DNA of 64,000 bases from Rhyzopertha dominica (Eukaryota; Arthropoda; Insecta; Coleoptera; Bostrichidae). Shown piece after piece: positions 47,264-60,215 of the stretch. The stretch covers positions 44,611,092-44,675,091 of the forward strand of contig QCXZ01000138.1 of NCBI GenBank assembly GCA_025024175.1, written 5' to 3'. A model generated the notes under the pieces. That model saw nothing but the letters and a program-made list of their open reading frames with translations. It was not told where the DNA came from and made no database searches. How positions within the stretch are numbered: position 1 is the stretch's first letter; every line of letters starts with the position of its first letter. A program made the position numbers and the translations under genes.

Positions 47264-47704
47264 ATGGAAGCTTTAAATAAGCTCTTTAGCGCAACAATCA
47301 CCAATGATCCGCCTGTGCAAGTGTCTTTGTTAGATGAACCGGTTGAGCGATTAGCTGAGGTTTTACGCAATAGCGCACTAGGTAATGACCACGGATCTGT
47401 TGGGGTATATGCAAACCCGCGAGTAGTCACACTGATTGACGGATTACATGATCACAATCCCATACATTCAAATGTTCAGTCAGTTCCCGTTTCGACTGCT
47501 GAGGTCCACCAGTCAACTGCTCTTGAAAATCCCGTAAAAAAACAGCGTTTTGAGGATCAGCTGCATAGCGCTGCAGTGCTCCCACAATCACCTGTCAATA
47601 AACCAACTGAAGAGATTACGTGTATTGCTCATGTAACCACTAGCCCCGCGCACGTGCACAAGTGGAATTTAATTCATAAGATCCACTACCAAGTTTTCGC
47701 CTAA
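47264..47704 (+). CDS. open frame of 146 codons, unrecognised
   Basis: ATG at 47264, the exact base after similarity with contig 3 ends. The product is mildly acidic, proline- and valine-containing, with no signal peptide, membrane segment or motif I recognise. It begins MEALNKLFSATITNDPPVQV. Composition is more balanced than neighbouring AT-rich DNA. It could be a gag-like N-terminus or part of a retroelement, because its end overlaps the antisense tail of a gypsy-like integrase (47640-47891). A chance frame is also possible. Confidence 0.3.
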   Translation: MEALNKLFSATITNDPPVQVSLLDEPVERLAEVLRNSALGNDHGSVGVYANPRVVTLIDGLHDHNPIHSNVQSVPVSTAEVHQSTALENPVKKQRFEDQLHSAAVLPQSPVNKPTEEITCIAHVTTSPAHVHKWNLIHKIHYQVFA

Positions 47705-48405
47705 CCAAAAATGGTCCCAAATACTTGGGCGCGAGTTTTGCGCTGTACTGATTTGTGGCATCAGATAAGGCTTTATTCTTTCGCCACACCTTTTCCCCTG
47801 TGGTATACTGCACATCCCGTCTACACAAGTTGTATACTTTCTCATTTTTCTCGCGAGCCACCTCTAATTTCCTCTTCACTTCATCAAACATTTTTCGAAA
47901 GTCTTCAACTCATCAACACACTATTTCTCCTTATCAACATCGCTAATTCCCGATGCGTAATGCTTTCCGGTTCCGACATATTCGCGTCCAAAATTGATGA
48001 AGAAAGGACTTTGACCAGTCACTTCATGTTTGGCACTTCTAATTGCGCAACCTACAGATGGCAAATACGTGTCCCATGATCGATGATTGTCTTTACATAT
48101 GCACGGAGCATGGTCTTTATAGTGCGGTTTGTGCGTTCTGTGGGGTCAGCACGTGGATAATAGAGAGGTGTATAACTGATAGTGACGCTGTACTTATTGC
48201 ACATTCTTTGGAATTCACCACTGCGCATCTGCACACCATTATCGCACACAAGATATTGAGGAACACCGTATACAAGAAAAACGTCTTCCTCGATATGTTT
48301 TGTTACCATTTTTGCTGTAGCCGTTCGCAACGGGAATAGCACAACATATTTACTGAAATAGTCCGTGACTACGAGTATGTGCGCGTAGCCACGTGGAGTT
48401 CCAGA
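47640..48405 (-). pseudogene. Ty3/gypsy-like integrase relic
   Basis: Right to left on the minus strand: HILVVTDYFSKYVVLFPLR (first catalytic aspartate), YLVCDNGVQ (second), YYPRADPTERTNRTIKTML (catalytic glutamate in the ADPTER context), giving the DDE triad of a retroviral-type integrase. AKHEVTGQSPFFINFGREY follows, and then, after a stop and a frameshift near 47930-47900, the C-terminal region with GEKVWRKN and LAPKYLGPFLVRRKLG. Reverse transcriptase, protease and LTRs are not found. Upstream, the relic is cut at about 48405 by a LINE fragment on the opposite strand. Inactive. Confidence 0.85.
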
Positions 48406-48970
48406 AGGAGTTTCCAGAAACGATTGAAAACTGGAGTAGTGTTCGTAGACTTATCGGCGGCCTATGATACGGTGTGGAAAGATGGATTATCCTCAAACTA
48501 TTTAATACTCTGAAATGTGGAAAGATTGCCAAGCCTATTGAATGAATATTGTCCCAACGTCAATTCAGAGTGTTTCTGGGCGAGAAAAGTAGCAAATCCA
48601 GGATTTTGAATAATGTTCTTTCACAAGGATTGGTTCTGTCACCTATTCTTTTCAATCTTTATACAAGTGACCTTCCAGTAACTCAATCGAGAAATTTTGT
48701 GTATGCAGACGACATGGCATTGGCTTTGCAAAATAAAGACTTTTATGTCCTTGAACAAAAAATCTTTCAAGATACATCGAGATTATGAATTGCTATTTTA
48801 AAGCCTAGCGCTTGTGCCCTAATCCGCTGAAGAGAGAAGTAACTTGTTTTCATCTCAATAATCATCAAAAGACAGAAGTTCAAGTTATGTCAAATAACAT
48901 AATTCTTAAACATAACTTCTCACCAAAATACCTTGGGGTGACCCTAGATACGTCTCTAACATACAAGTAG
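48406..48970 (+). pseudogene. Jockey-type LINE reverse transcriptase fragment
   Basis: Plus-strand: VVFVDLSAAYDTVWK near 48437-48481 (first catalytic aspartate block). After frameshifts come LSQRQFRVFLGEKSSKSRILNN, SPILFNLYTSDLP and FVYADDMALALQ (catalytic YADD) in 48549-48788. Then, past a stop, REVTCFHLNN and FSPKYLGVTLDTSLTYK to about 48968. The block order is complete for the RT palm and thumb, and residues match the Jockey clade. No ORF1, endonuclease or 3' tail. It abuts an antisense gypsy relic. Confidence 0.8.
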
Positions 48971-50538
48971 TAGGAGTTGTAAACCTGTCTGAAACCAACT
49001 TACCTAAAATGTAAAACCTGTGTGTGCTATAATTTAGCCATAATTTAGTTTTGAAACAAATTTTAAAAATGAACATAACAGAACGTAACATAAGTCATTG
49101 TATAATAAAACTTGTTCCGCTTGTTTTTAATTTTCGTTCTGTTCACTGTTATCTTTTGGTTGCTACAGTTACTTGTCCATCCCTTAACTTTTGCTTAGTA
49201 AATGTTCCATGTCTCATTACTACTTAATATTTTACTCTGCTCGTTCCAACTTATGATCAGAACCTATTTCCGCTTCTGTATTATGTCCTTACATCCTTGA
49301 TAGTACTAGCGAAACTTTTCTTCATATTTTTAGCAGCAACGTAAAGACTAAAATAAAACTTTCGTTTTGAAGCGACTAGAGAAAATGACTTGAAATGTGT
49401 TAGTGATGTTCCGCTAGTCTTACATGCTTGTGCTGTCCGGTCTAGCCGCAAATCCCCTTTCATGTGACGCGACGATAATTACATCCTCTACTATTATCAA
49501 CTAATACCATCAAAGAAGCCCCTGGTTGCTCTCGTGCCATTCCCTGGCGGCAAATTCAACTTGACACCAGCAACTAAGTCAGAACAATATTCCGTTTGTA
49601 AGACTGCAAAACGGAATATACAGAGTCGGCCCGTCAAGAGTGGGCGCTGAACATAAAGACCGCAGCTGTCCGACGTTCATCCTCAACCCCCACATCAAAG
49701 GCCCGTTCTCAGGCTTAGCTACCCCAACAGGGAAACATGTACAGGAGCGTTCGACCTGCATGTGACATCAAAGTTTAACCTGCTGACTCAACTTGTCTCT
49801 GTGCTGAATAATACAATGTTACTTGGGGTAATTGCTTAATCGCCGAGCAATGCTAAGGAACTCACAAATGGACTTGTGGAAACTGCCAGGTTGCTGCAGT
49901 GGAAACACCTTTTTCTGGGGATCGCAACTGTGAGAATTATTTGTCCTTAAATAAGAGCCTGAGAGTGCAAAAGCTTTGAGGAGATAAAGGACTGCATCTT
50001 AAGGAACGACTGTCATTGTTTATTTTCAATAAATACAGAGTTCATCAAGGAAAAAGAGAAAAATCAGTAATGGATCATAGTCAGGCAAATAAATGTCTTA
50101 TCAACATTTCATGCAATGAAATTCTTGCAATGTTGTGACAGTATTTAGGTAATTAGAGTAATCTACATTCACACACATAACACTAGGTCTTTATATCAAT
50201 AGTCAAAAGTTAGTTTCCTTACGATGGGCCGATTATGGTCCGAAATATTTAGATAAAGTTTAACAATCCACCGCTTCATTTAGCCCAAACCTTTTTGCCG
50301 TTTTCCGAGCATATTTTTTTATAATGCATCCCGGCAATTACCTGTCGGTTAAACTTGTAGATATAGCAATACTATCTCCGGAGACTTTAATAATATTAAT
50401 TATATTATCCAACAGACAAAAAACCCTTCCTTAATAGGATACATTTGAAAAGTAATAACATTAACAATGCTGCATGTAGTCTTAAAAATAAAGACACTTA
50501 ACAAACAACATAAGCATTCCCAATATGCACACCAACAT
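48971..50538. other. non-coding DNA, one strong hairpin
   Basis: No gene is recognised. A perfect 11-bp inverted repeat ATATTCCGTTT lies at 49587-49597 and 49609-49619 with an 11-base spacer. A GC-richer section at about 49500-49800 contains open frames without recognisable motifs. Confidence 0.4.
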
Positions 50539-50865
50539 CTACACATCGTTCAGTAGAGCTTGCACAGTTCTACACTGTAAACTGAAACCTCTTATAGACT
50601 CATCATAGGAATAAATTGAATAATTTGCAGGGTTATATATTCCACACATATTGTTAATAGGACTATACAAAAAGACATTGGTCCTCGCAAAGGGCAAACG
50701 AAAAGTAGGCTCACTTATCACATTATTTCTGGGAACATTAAATTGAATTTGACACAACAAGGCAGGGCAATGTATGTGACCATGAATCAACTTATATAGA
50801 AATAATATGCTGGAATATTGGCGTCTTACATGAAGGGGTTGCAGTTCTAGCTCGTGCAGTAACAT
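50539..50865 (-). pseudogene. LINE ORF2 C-terminal fragment, minus strand
   Basis: One uninterrupted frame with LHVRRQYSSILFLYKLIHG, CPALLCQIQFNVPR and FARTNVFLYSPINNM, the R..... FLYKL..G...C..LL....F.VP ... RT....SP series at the end of many LINE ORF2 proteins. It ends at 50539. It may belong to the same element as 52490-53125, which would put about 1.6 kb of extra DNA between them. Confidence 0.7.
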
Positions 50866-52489
50866 GCTTTGCGACCAGTTTCTGACTGGATACCTTGAAA
50901 ATTATATATAGCATAAATATGTATTTACAATATTTTCTCTGCATTTTATCTAACAGGTTTATATAAGTAATGCTTTTGTAATTGTATCAATAAAAAAACT
51001 AGATAATGCACAAATTTTGTATATCTTTATATCTCAAATAAAACATCGAAATATTTTATGTATCGATTGCCATACGGACAAAAGATACTTCGATACGGAC
51101 GTTATGTGATTCAGCATCATAAAATTTTGGAGGTTTCGGAGATTGGAGAGACTCAACACTTTCATTGAAAGTAGATTATATCTCATATTTGACACCAACG
51201 GCCAGCAGTTAACTAATACCTAATCTTCGTTATCTAAGTCATCCTGTAAAGTTATGAAAAATATGTAAACCACATTGTACAATGAATTTTAAGCAGAGAT
51301 TTTTATACTGAACGATATTACTTACATACAACTAGCAACCCGCGGCCAAAAGCTGCAGTGTTTGTTAAGGAATGCAAATTCTTATAATGAATATTAGATG
51401 GTAAAAAATGAAAATGTCAAAAAGCCATACGTTAAATAAGTACAAGATTAAATAAGAACAATAATGAAATGATACGGCAGGAAATGTATAAAAAGGAAAC
51501 TGATCTAGATGAAAAATTATGAAAAAGATTAATTTTATTTGAAATATACCTAAATCTATGAAAAGAAATAAAGTTCCTATAAGCTTACTTGAAATACCTG
51601 TAGTTATAGTTGTGTCTATATAGATGGTTATGATTTTGATGCTGTATTTGTGAATTATTTGGATATTATTTTGGTGGATTAGCAAACACATTTTAAACAC
51701 TTATAAATTGCCCTTGCTTTATCCAAAAACCTATTACTAACTTTAGTTAAAATTAAAGAAAACTATGTAATACATATAGGTATATACAGTTATACGTTAA
51801 ATAAACGCTTAATTGCCTTTAGGTACTTTTAAACCTGTGAGACACAAACTTTGTGAACTCATATGTACCCGTTGTTTTGTTTATTATAACTTTCTATTTT
51901 ATCAGAAACAAATCTTTTTGTCATCTTAACATGTTTGGTTCTTTTTTTAGCTTTTCATGTCTTTGAATTAGTACTTTGAATTTTGAATACACAAATGTGT
52001 GATTACTAAATTGGAGGTATATTTTGAACTCGGCAACAGTTCCCAATGCGTTTATTATCCAAGATTTCAAGACCAAGTGGTCGAAATTTTTTCGAAATTT
52101 AATGCATGCAAGAGTTTTCGTTTGCCGGTATGATAAGCCGCTTTTTTATTTATTTACAATATTTAAGTGCCCTAAAACAAAGACATATGGAATTATTTTT
52201 CCTACATGCTTTTCATTCAATAATTTGTAATTTTACCAATTTTTATTACTTATATCCCTGAATAAGAATGTAAAGCAAAATAGAAGAGTAAGCCTTATGA
52301 GCCTGTAGATATAGTTGATTGTGAGGTTATTTGTGCCCGAGTTGACGAACGCCCCTGCGTTTAAAGGCTTGCTTTATGTACTTAGTAATAAATTTAATAA
52401 TATTAATAATATTAATAAAAAAATACTACTAACGAAATGTAAAAAACTACACACAACATAAACCTCAGTTCGCTTCGGCATTTTTCTTT
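50866..52489. other. AT-rich DNA between two LINE fragments
   Basis: No domain is recognised. It includes an (AAT)-rich run at about 52385-52420. It could be an insertion that splits a LINE or simply spacer between two copies. No clean border repeats were found. Confidence 0.35.
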
Positions 52490-53125
52490 TCCTCTTGTGT
52501 CTAATTTGCAGGGGGGGGGCAGCACCACGATGAATCCCAGGGTTTTTTGAGACCTGCCTACAGATATGTGTAATATGCAGGGAAAAAAGATAATTCACGA
52601 TCAATCAGGACACCTAAATCCTTAAAATACGTTCTTCTTTCTAGAATGAACACCATTAATGATATATTCAAAGTAAATATAAGTTTTCCTTTGAGAGAAG
52701 GTCATTATGCTACATTTGTTTATGTTCAAAGATAACTTATTTTTAATGCACCAATTGTTTATCAAAACGAGATTTCTTTGCAGACTGTTACAATCACTTA
52801 AACTATTCACAACCAGAATGAGCTTTAATTCATCTGCATGATACATACTTGGCTTGCAATATTTATGTAGAGCAATTCTTAAATCATCAATAAAAATTAT
52901 AAATATTAACGGACCCAAATTCGATCCCTGGACGACCCCCTAGACGATTTCAAAAGTATAAGAGCCATAACCACTATACTGAACAAATTGAATTCTACCA
53001 GTTAACAGAGATTTAAATAATTGTATTATATGATTGCAGAAACCATAACGCGATAATTTCTCCAATAATACACAGTGATTAACTCGGCCGAACGCCTTCG
53101 AAAAGTCCTGTATATGCAACATATG
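52490..53125 (-). pseudogene. LINE reverse transcriptase fragment, minus strand
   Basis: Right to left: QDFSKAFGRVNHCVLLEKLSR (first catalytic block, with FGRV where FDRV is usual), LLTGRIQFVQYSGY, a broken VPQGS equivalent near 52935, then MGPLIFIIFIDDL, YHADELKLIL (YADD degraded to YHADE), LVLINNWCIKNKLSLNINKC, FKDLGVLIDRELSF near 52620-52565, and a HICRQVSK block near 52560-52530. The catalytic pair is lost and stops are present, so it is dead. A run of nine G at 52511-52519 lies in the last block. Confidence 0.8.
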
Positions 53126-53429
53126 CTTGAACTTTGCTCTTATGTTCGAGACACAAGTTGAGTAAATTTACATAGATTAATTGACGTAAACCTACCAGGA
53201 ACAAAACCGTGTTGCTGATCGTTCAAGAATGGTGAAACAAGGTTGTAAACACACTCATACAGTATAGACTCGAACACAAGAATTCGATATAATAGCTATC
53301 GGTCGGGTAAGTGGTTGATATTGGATCTGTCACCTGGCCTCTTAATACACTTGTAATTAGATGTTTTTATACGTCTCTTCAGATGCCATAATAAGAGATT
53401 ATGAAGTGTCAAGTTCTGCAAAACACTGA
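53126..53429. other. non-coding flank of LINE
   Basis: Probably the upstream part of the minus-strand LINE, too decayed to read with confidence. Confidence 0.35.
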
Positions 53430-53910
53430 GTGAAAAATATTAAAGATGATGTACCGCATTATACTCTGAAACGTTCGTCATTCGGGATCAAATCAGTTAC
53501 CTCCCCGCCGCGCTCTGCGATTTCACACTCTATAATTCTCGAAATTGTTTGCAAGATATCAGGGAATTTATTCGCGTATAATTTTTATCCATCCAATTAC
53601 GTTTCCCTGTTCTATTCAGCAATTCGGGAGCGATATTTTAAAGGATTGAAGAAGCAAGGGGGTGCCGCCCGTCGTTCCTCACCTCCTGCAGGCGAAATTT
53701 CAGTCTGAGAGAGGCTAAAGCGGTTTGATTTGTTAGCGCAGTTAATTGAAATCCACCGGCAATTACATAGTCGGCAGCTATGATGCTCTCTCGGCCCTCG
53801 AGCCTGAGGAAGGGACCGTGTCACTTCGACTAATTCCTCTTTTAGCCCGCGGTCGGATATGAATTGAACACGCCAGAAATTGCATTGGCTAAAGGATCGT
53901 CGAGACAAGG
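53430..53910. other. GC-rich block with open frames on both strands
   Basis: Frames 53430-53708 (plus, 92 codons) and 53612-53908 (minus, 98 codons) overlap on opposite strands, and neither has a known domain. The section resembles the other GC-rich conserved blocks in composition. No second copy is present, so conservation cannot be judged from this window. Confidence 0.35.
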
Positions 53911-54413
53911 GGCGGGTGAATTTTTTTACGATATTACCTAAGATAGGTCAGGTATAGGTATAGCAAATGAAGCGGCATTAGAATTCTGTAAGGAAGAAAA
54001 ATGCAATGATGTACATCGTGTTTTATTTAAAATAAGCTGATATCCGCCATATTTGACAACAGTAATGCGTAGTCAAGTAATCTGGATAAGTTAGGTTTAA
54101 ACATATTTCGTATTTTGAACAGTATAGAATGTACATAAGTAATAGGCTTGGATGTAGCACCCTACGTATTCATGTACCTACGTGGGATGCACTTAATGAC
54201 TGCAATGGGGTTGTCCCAAAATTTTTTTTTATTTTACATTTAAAATGTGCATAAAGATTGAAGCACAAAACATTTTTCAATATTCCGCCACGGAGATGAC
54301 GTAAAAGGTTCGCATGCTGACGAAACCGAGAAACACCAATAATAGCCAGTGCCCTAGCGGCATTGCAAGTAATATTTGTTTACATTTTTTGAGCTGCGTC
54401 GCGTTGCCAATGT
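53911..54413. other. end of contig 2, nothing recognised
   Basis: AT-rich sequence up to the gap. No match to the sequence beyond the gap is apparent. Confidence 0.4.
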
Positions 54414-54513
54414 NNNNNNNNNNNNNNNNNNNNNNNNNNNNNNNNNNNNNNNNNNNNNNNNNNNNNNNNNNNNNNNNNNNNNNNNNNNNNNNNNNNNNNN
54501 NNNNNNNNNNNNN
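54414..54513. other. assembly gap of 100 N
   Basis: Exactly 100 N. The sequence to the right restarts at the equivalent of 37112 in contig 2 and 20249 in contig 1. Confidence 0.98.
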
Positions 54514-55819
54514 AATCACACATGTTTTTGTCAGCAACTGTGTTTAGATTTTTCGGGCTCTAGTTTTGGCAACTAAATTCTGGTGCTCATCACGATTAGG
54601 ACATCTTGGATGTGTTTTAATTCTCTTTGTTTTGTTTTTGCAGTCAAATTGGTTGACTAGATAACTTGATACGGAGCTAGCTTTTTTTCCCTAAAAGCAC
54701 CACGCAATCCACTCATATAGATAATTAATTTCGTATTTCATTGCTGCACTCTGATTGACAATGATAATTCTTCATTAATTTAAGGTACAGTAAATATATT
54801 TTATACAATAATTCATTGTATCACTCATACTGCCATACGTCAATGCTAAAGCGGAAACAGTAGTAGGCAATACGCAATATCCATTCTGGTCCCACGAATC
54901 AAATCATATGCTTCTTCCTGTCAGTCTTATATCCAAAACGCTTACTTGACCAGTTTTTTAATAACCGCCCGTTATGTATTTTAAGTACATTGGAGACATT
55001 TAATGTATGCTAAATAAAATTTATAGTTTAGTATATCTAAAGTAGACAGCGCAACACCACAATACAAGAAACTTGAAACACAACGCACCGAAAACAAAGC
55101 ATAGTGCGTAACCTTTTAAGTACATTTGTATAATACCTACTACTCAATTTGTATGAAAATAACTAAGAATGAAACATTAGACAACGCAAAATAACGTGCA
55201 TACTAACCGAGTGTAAAGTACGTGCAGATACAGATACAAGAGTTAGTTCGTATGCAGCAAGAGACAGAAGTTTTTTTTAAATTTAATGGTTTTGTGATAA
55301 TTGAATAAACCTATTTTTTTGGTTGCGCTTCTTTCTACAAAATGAGTAACAAAAGATCCCTATTTTAGAGCGTTCTTTCTATTATATATTAATTTATCAC
55401 TAGACTAAAATATATTTTAATTTGTTTAAAATATCGCCAAAGGTTCTGAGGTTCTTATTTGACAAAGATGTTGAAATTTTTATCGTTGCAAATATTAAAA
55501 GAATTCTCTTACCTAGTTCATTAACTAGAGTAGAGCCATAAAAAAGTGCTACTGATAAAGCACAAAGAGAATCCAATAGAACTGGTGTGGGTGCCATGAA
55601 AAGAAGCTTGGAAGCTAAAAGTATAAAATTCAGTTTCTCAGATTATAGAGGTGTCGTTGCAAAGATAATAAAATAAAGATTTCATGGAAAATGGGTCTAC
55701 GCCAGACATATAAGGCACTGATTAATTAGATATAATGATTGAGGCCCTCACGACCGAGGTCCGTAGTGGTAGGTGGTTCCGGACTAGCTAGCCATGATCG
55801 TGGCGATTTCTTTTTCGCT

Positions 55820-55853
55820 GACGTTTCGCCTACTGCTTTGTGAGCATCTTCAG
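55820..55853 (-). ncRNA. hammerhead-like motif (segment C version)
   Basis: CTGAAGA and CGAAACGTC cores retained. The stem-loop is one base shorter than in A and B. Confidence 0.4.
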
Positions 55854-56069
55854 AGCTTAGTTCATCGCGGACGTAGCTATCTCCGAGTTTGTGTGCGCTA
55901 TCTAGTGGGATATAACGTTTGGTCTCTAGGGTCTAGTATTATTATTATATTATCATCAGGAAAAGCTTGTGTTGGTTGTTTTATTTCACACAACCTCTGT
56001 TTTCGGTCCGTGCAGCGGCTAACAATAGATATGTAAATAGGTTAAGGATTCGTCAATTTTTTGGCAAAC

Positions 56070-56702
56070 CGTGCGAAAACTAACGCGTTTGACGGTTCCC
56101 GGTTTTAGATATAAATACATGAGCATCGCAGTCCGTCGGCAGCAGGCGCACCATACGACTATTATCTGGAATTGTAGCGACAATATTCACATGTGATTTA
56201 GTAACGGTTTCAGCCGGCGGGTAATTAGGGGCCGCCGTAAAATTCGCGGCAATAGTCGACTGCTGTTACATCAATATATCTGGGGCTTGTCTTCCCGATA
56301 CACTCGGAATAACACGCACGCGATTATAACACACAGAGCGGAGAGAGAGTTGAGCGCTTATTTGCAAGTGTTATCGAATTATCTGGCCGCACCCGCGCCT
56401 TTGTTTATTGGTGCGCTGTGATTTCTGCACGTGTCCAAAGCACGTGTGCCCCGCTACGGTCCATTATTTGCGAAATTTGCCCGCCGGAGTTGTGACTCTT
56501 CCGTGGGACACATTTTAATGTTGCGTTGTCACGGCGGAAATGTGAAAGGATGTCTTGCTACGACAAAGCGGGGTGGGGGATGGTACTGTTACAGGGACGA
56601 AACGCGTTTTGCTGACCGGTTGCTACTTCGCAATTCTGAAGGAATGAAATGCTTGTCAGAATGATTGTAGATGTCAAGTTGGGAATTTATTTTATACTCA
56701 GT
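56070..56702. other. GC-rich conserved block with paired E-boxes (segment C version)
   Basis: CACGTG at 56428-56433 and 56441-56446, identical 13-bp spacing to A and B. A few single-base deletions relative to the other two versions. Confidence 0.45.
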
Positions 56703-58009
56703 CCTGACTAAAATTGAAATTAACTATGCAACGTGACTTTTAAAGTGATGACTTAAATTAAACTGGCAGCATCCCAACAACATATAAGACGACACTTCGG
56801 TAATAATTAATTTAAAAAAAATAGAACCCTCAAAATCCGGAGCTCATTCGGCGACATTGATTTCCAATATAAACAATCGTTAACGTAAAAAAATTTAGCC
56901 GAAGTAAAAAAGCCAAGTCCAAGCGCACATACGTTGGAACATATCAGTTTCGAAACAAACACAAAAAAACACATAGCTCTACCAAAAAGATGTTTCAAAA
57001 ATGTAGTCCATTGTTGTCTACATGAGCTTGCATTAGACGCATTTTGGAGACTCGCACTTGACCGTTTTATCGGATATAACTGAACAATAATCTAGTGCAC
57101 TGATTTATCTCAACCTGATAGCACCTATAAATAGTCCTGCATTATGGGTTTCTTTTAAATTGACTTATAAATCGCCAGGCACCTGGATGTTCTTCATTAC
57201 TCCATAGACATACGTACATTTTTGCCTACAAATTTCAGTCTCTTTTAACTTACAAGTCATCGTGAAAAACAAATTTGCCATTTTCTTAAAATGTCATGAA
57301 GTATTATGGACTCCACGTAGTATTGTTATGACTCAATGATCACGGATCTTTCCGTGAGATTGCTTTATGCTCTAGTTCAATTAAATGACGCGTTGTACAA
57401 TCTGTGACGTATTACTTTAACATAAACAGTGGTATTCGTCGATCCCTGCAAACTAACACATAGGTCTAAGTTCAGAGAGTAGCCCAGGTAGATCTAACTG
57501 AAGCTTAAAGGACATACGTCAAATGCTTTAGTGCTTTTCATCAAATAACAGAATCTCTAGTTCGAACTCATTGCTCAAAACTAGATTATTGAAATTCTTA
57601 GAGACTTATAACAACAGCAAACTACAAAAGTAGTTTATGTTATCTGATAAGCACATACTTTAGAGTGAATTTTCTATTTGGAACCTTATCCAATTAGCTA
57701 GGATCATGACGCTGGCGCTGATAGTAAAACTGATCCAATTTTGGAATATTAGTTTAATTTAAATATAAGCAAAGCCTTTTCTTATAATTTGCTAAAGTAA
57801 CCAGTTTCGAGAATTTCGAAACAAGGATGCTGTCTCATCATTGGGCTCAAGACTACAAAAGGAAAATCAATTTATTATCTAGAAATAAAGAAAAATGTAA
57901 TTAATGGAACTTTTTTTTCTGTCATTTTTGGTTTTACATTATTACAATTGCCTGTTAAATTTTCAAATAGACTACTAATTTCTGGTTGTTCTGTTTCATT
58001 GTTATATAT
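56703..58009. other. non-coding DNA, nothing recognised
   Basis: Equivalent to 39275-40553 and the few bases after 41818. The uninterrupted insertion target ATTACAATTGCCTG lies at about 57945-57958. Confidence 0.4.
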
Positions 58010-60215
58010 TCGGTTGAGGGCCATTTGAGAATAAGAAAGCATACTTCCTTCTTTCTAACTTTATTATTAGCAGAACTTTCGTGGGGTTATCTCCACCTAC
58101 TCCAGGTAAATGAGAGGAAACACTGACAAAATGCACAAGTATGATACAATAGTTACACAGTCTACTGAATAAAAAATATACCCACATTTATAAGCGTAAA
58201 CGTATTTTAAAAGCCACGTCATATCTTGAGGTCCTCATTATCTATGCTAATGACTAAGATCTTAATGTTATTTTATTCTTGTTTTTGTAATCTCTAAAAG
58301 TGCTACCTACATATACACAGGTTTTGCAAATTAATTTGTATACCCTACATTTGTCCAGCATAGGAACTATGCCTTTTATTAAAAAGAGCTTTTATTTTAT
58401 TATTTTCATTTATCAATTTATTAAACAGTTTAATAATTTATCAGCAGTTTTAGTCTTATAGCGTTAAACTTTTACCATCCATATTTGTTAATTTATATTA
58501 GCTACTATCTAAAACAGCTGTTTTGTGTCAATGGCTCACTAGTTAAGAGGATATAATCCTTGAATTAGTATAATTCCATCACAAACCCATCTAATAAAAG
58601 TTACTTCCGTTAGACAGCAGTTTGCAGTTTGAGTTGTCTACTCTATTTTAATAATTTAGCTAAGAAGTAAACATTGTTTAATGGACCATGGATGCAAAGA
58701 CGTACTGTGTGTAAATATTCCAATAAGATATGGAGTTTTAAACATTTTAAATCAAATTTTAAAACTAACGTATTTGCTTGGGACCCACCTCGCACGCCCG
58801 CACGTGGAAGGAAACGTAGTCTTTGGTTATTGAAATTAATAAAATCATGGTAAGCTTGCCATGGGAAGGAATTGAAATTTATTGAACTTGCGCGGACAGG
58901 CTGCAGCAAGTGGGTAAGCTTACCGCCGAAAAGAAAGAGAATGGTTTTTGAAATTTATTTGACTGGTCAACGAAAGGCAGGCGTCTTTTCCTCCCTTGTG
59001 GTAAGTTTCCATGGAAAGCAAGAATGTGATTGTTAACATTTTCTCGGAAAGAAGGGCATATAGTCTTTCCCCCTTCGTGGAGGAAATGGAAGAGAGTTAT
59101 AGTTATAAAATTTATTTAATGCGAAAGGAAAGTCCTCGTAGTAAGCTTTCCACGAAAGAGAAGAGAGTGATTGTTTGAATATTGAATTGGGAGGAATTAC
59201 CTATGACATTTTGTCCCTTGTGGTAAGCTTGCCATGAATGGAAAGGGGGTAGCTAATTTCAAATTATTAACTAAAATCCTTCAATTTTAAATGACAAAAG
59301 AAAGTAGTATATTGATGTTTTCTTCAATACATTCATTTTAAAAACTTTTCTAGGAAACTTTACATAACATATGCTGGTCAAATACATTCTTGGTATCGTG
59401 GTATTTATATCTGGTGTAAAATTTTTGTTTAGTTTAGGAGTTATTAATGACATAGTTGCACTTAATGTAGTTTTAACTAGTTGTATAAAATTGTCAATCG
59501 AAACTTGTTTGATATTAAAATTATTGCTTTCTGTAAAATTATGCATTTTTTATTGTAGCCTATCCTAATAAGAATAACTAGCGTATTGCTCGTATCAACT
59601 TTAGTACATACCAAATCCTTGCATTTGATGTTTTTCTTTAGATTTCATCATTATTTATTATCTATAATTACTCCTAAGTAATTTATGATAAAAATTTTAA
59701 GTTAGGACAAAAAATTTATTCCGCGTTGTAAAATATCCATTTGTTCTTGGTATCACTGAAGTTTAAAAACCCTCGTGTAGAAAACATGTATGTGTCTTTG
59801 ACCGTATTCTTATCTGTGCTTGGTTTTCTTTTTTACTTTCAGGCTTGCACATTTTTCTAGAGTTTTTCCTTTTCTACAATCTATTGGTTGTTACTAAATT
59901 AACTGTTGAACTTATATAGCGCTTTAGTATGCCGAAGTCCGATCCATCATTTAGATTATTATATAGGATTTTCAGTTATAGATCTTTATCGTTTATTTGC
60001 AGTGCGATTTTCTAATTTCGTCTTTAATAGCTTTTTGGATAATTAGTTTCTGCATTTATTTATTAGTGGGCTTTTTTCATCTTAATTTGGCATCAAGTCC
60101 CATTTTAGACACTTTTTGTCTAACGTGTTTCTTTTGTCTACGCTTAAGTTTGTGCATGTTTCGTGTTAGACTAACCAAGCTCGTCATGACTGTCACCTTT
60201 TTGTTCTTGTAATTT
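58010..60215 (-). pseudogene. Penelope-like element, second family (segment C version)
   Basis: Second version of 41880-44200. The GIY-YIG start (GIVPMLDKC, then VYVGSTFRD) is readable at about 58375-58260. Relative to contig 2 the N-terminal part lost about 100 bp near 59680, and a different 50-bp stretch is present near 59460-59510. Confidence 0.65.
58790..59255. repeat. degenerate tandem repeat (segment C version)
   Basis: Same GTGGTAAGCTT/GGAAAG-type units as 42780-43185, but with extra units around 59090-59230, indicating unit gain or loss between versions. Confidence 0.6.

Noticed and set aside
53430..53908. Overlapping 92- and 98-codon frames as genes
   Set aside because: They lie on opposite strands of the same GC-rich DNA without recognisable motifs, as expected from low stop-codon density.
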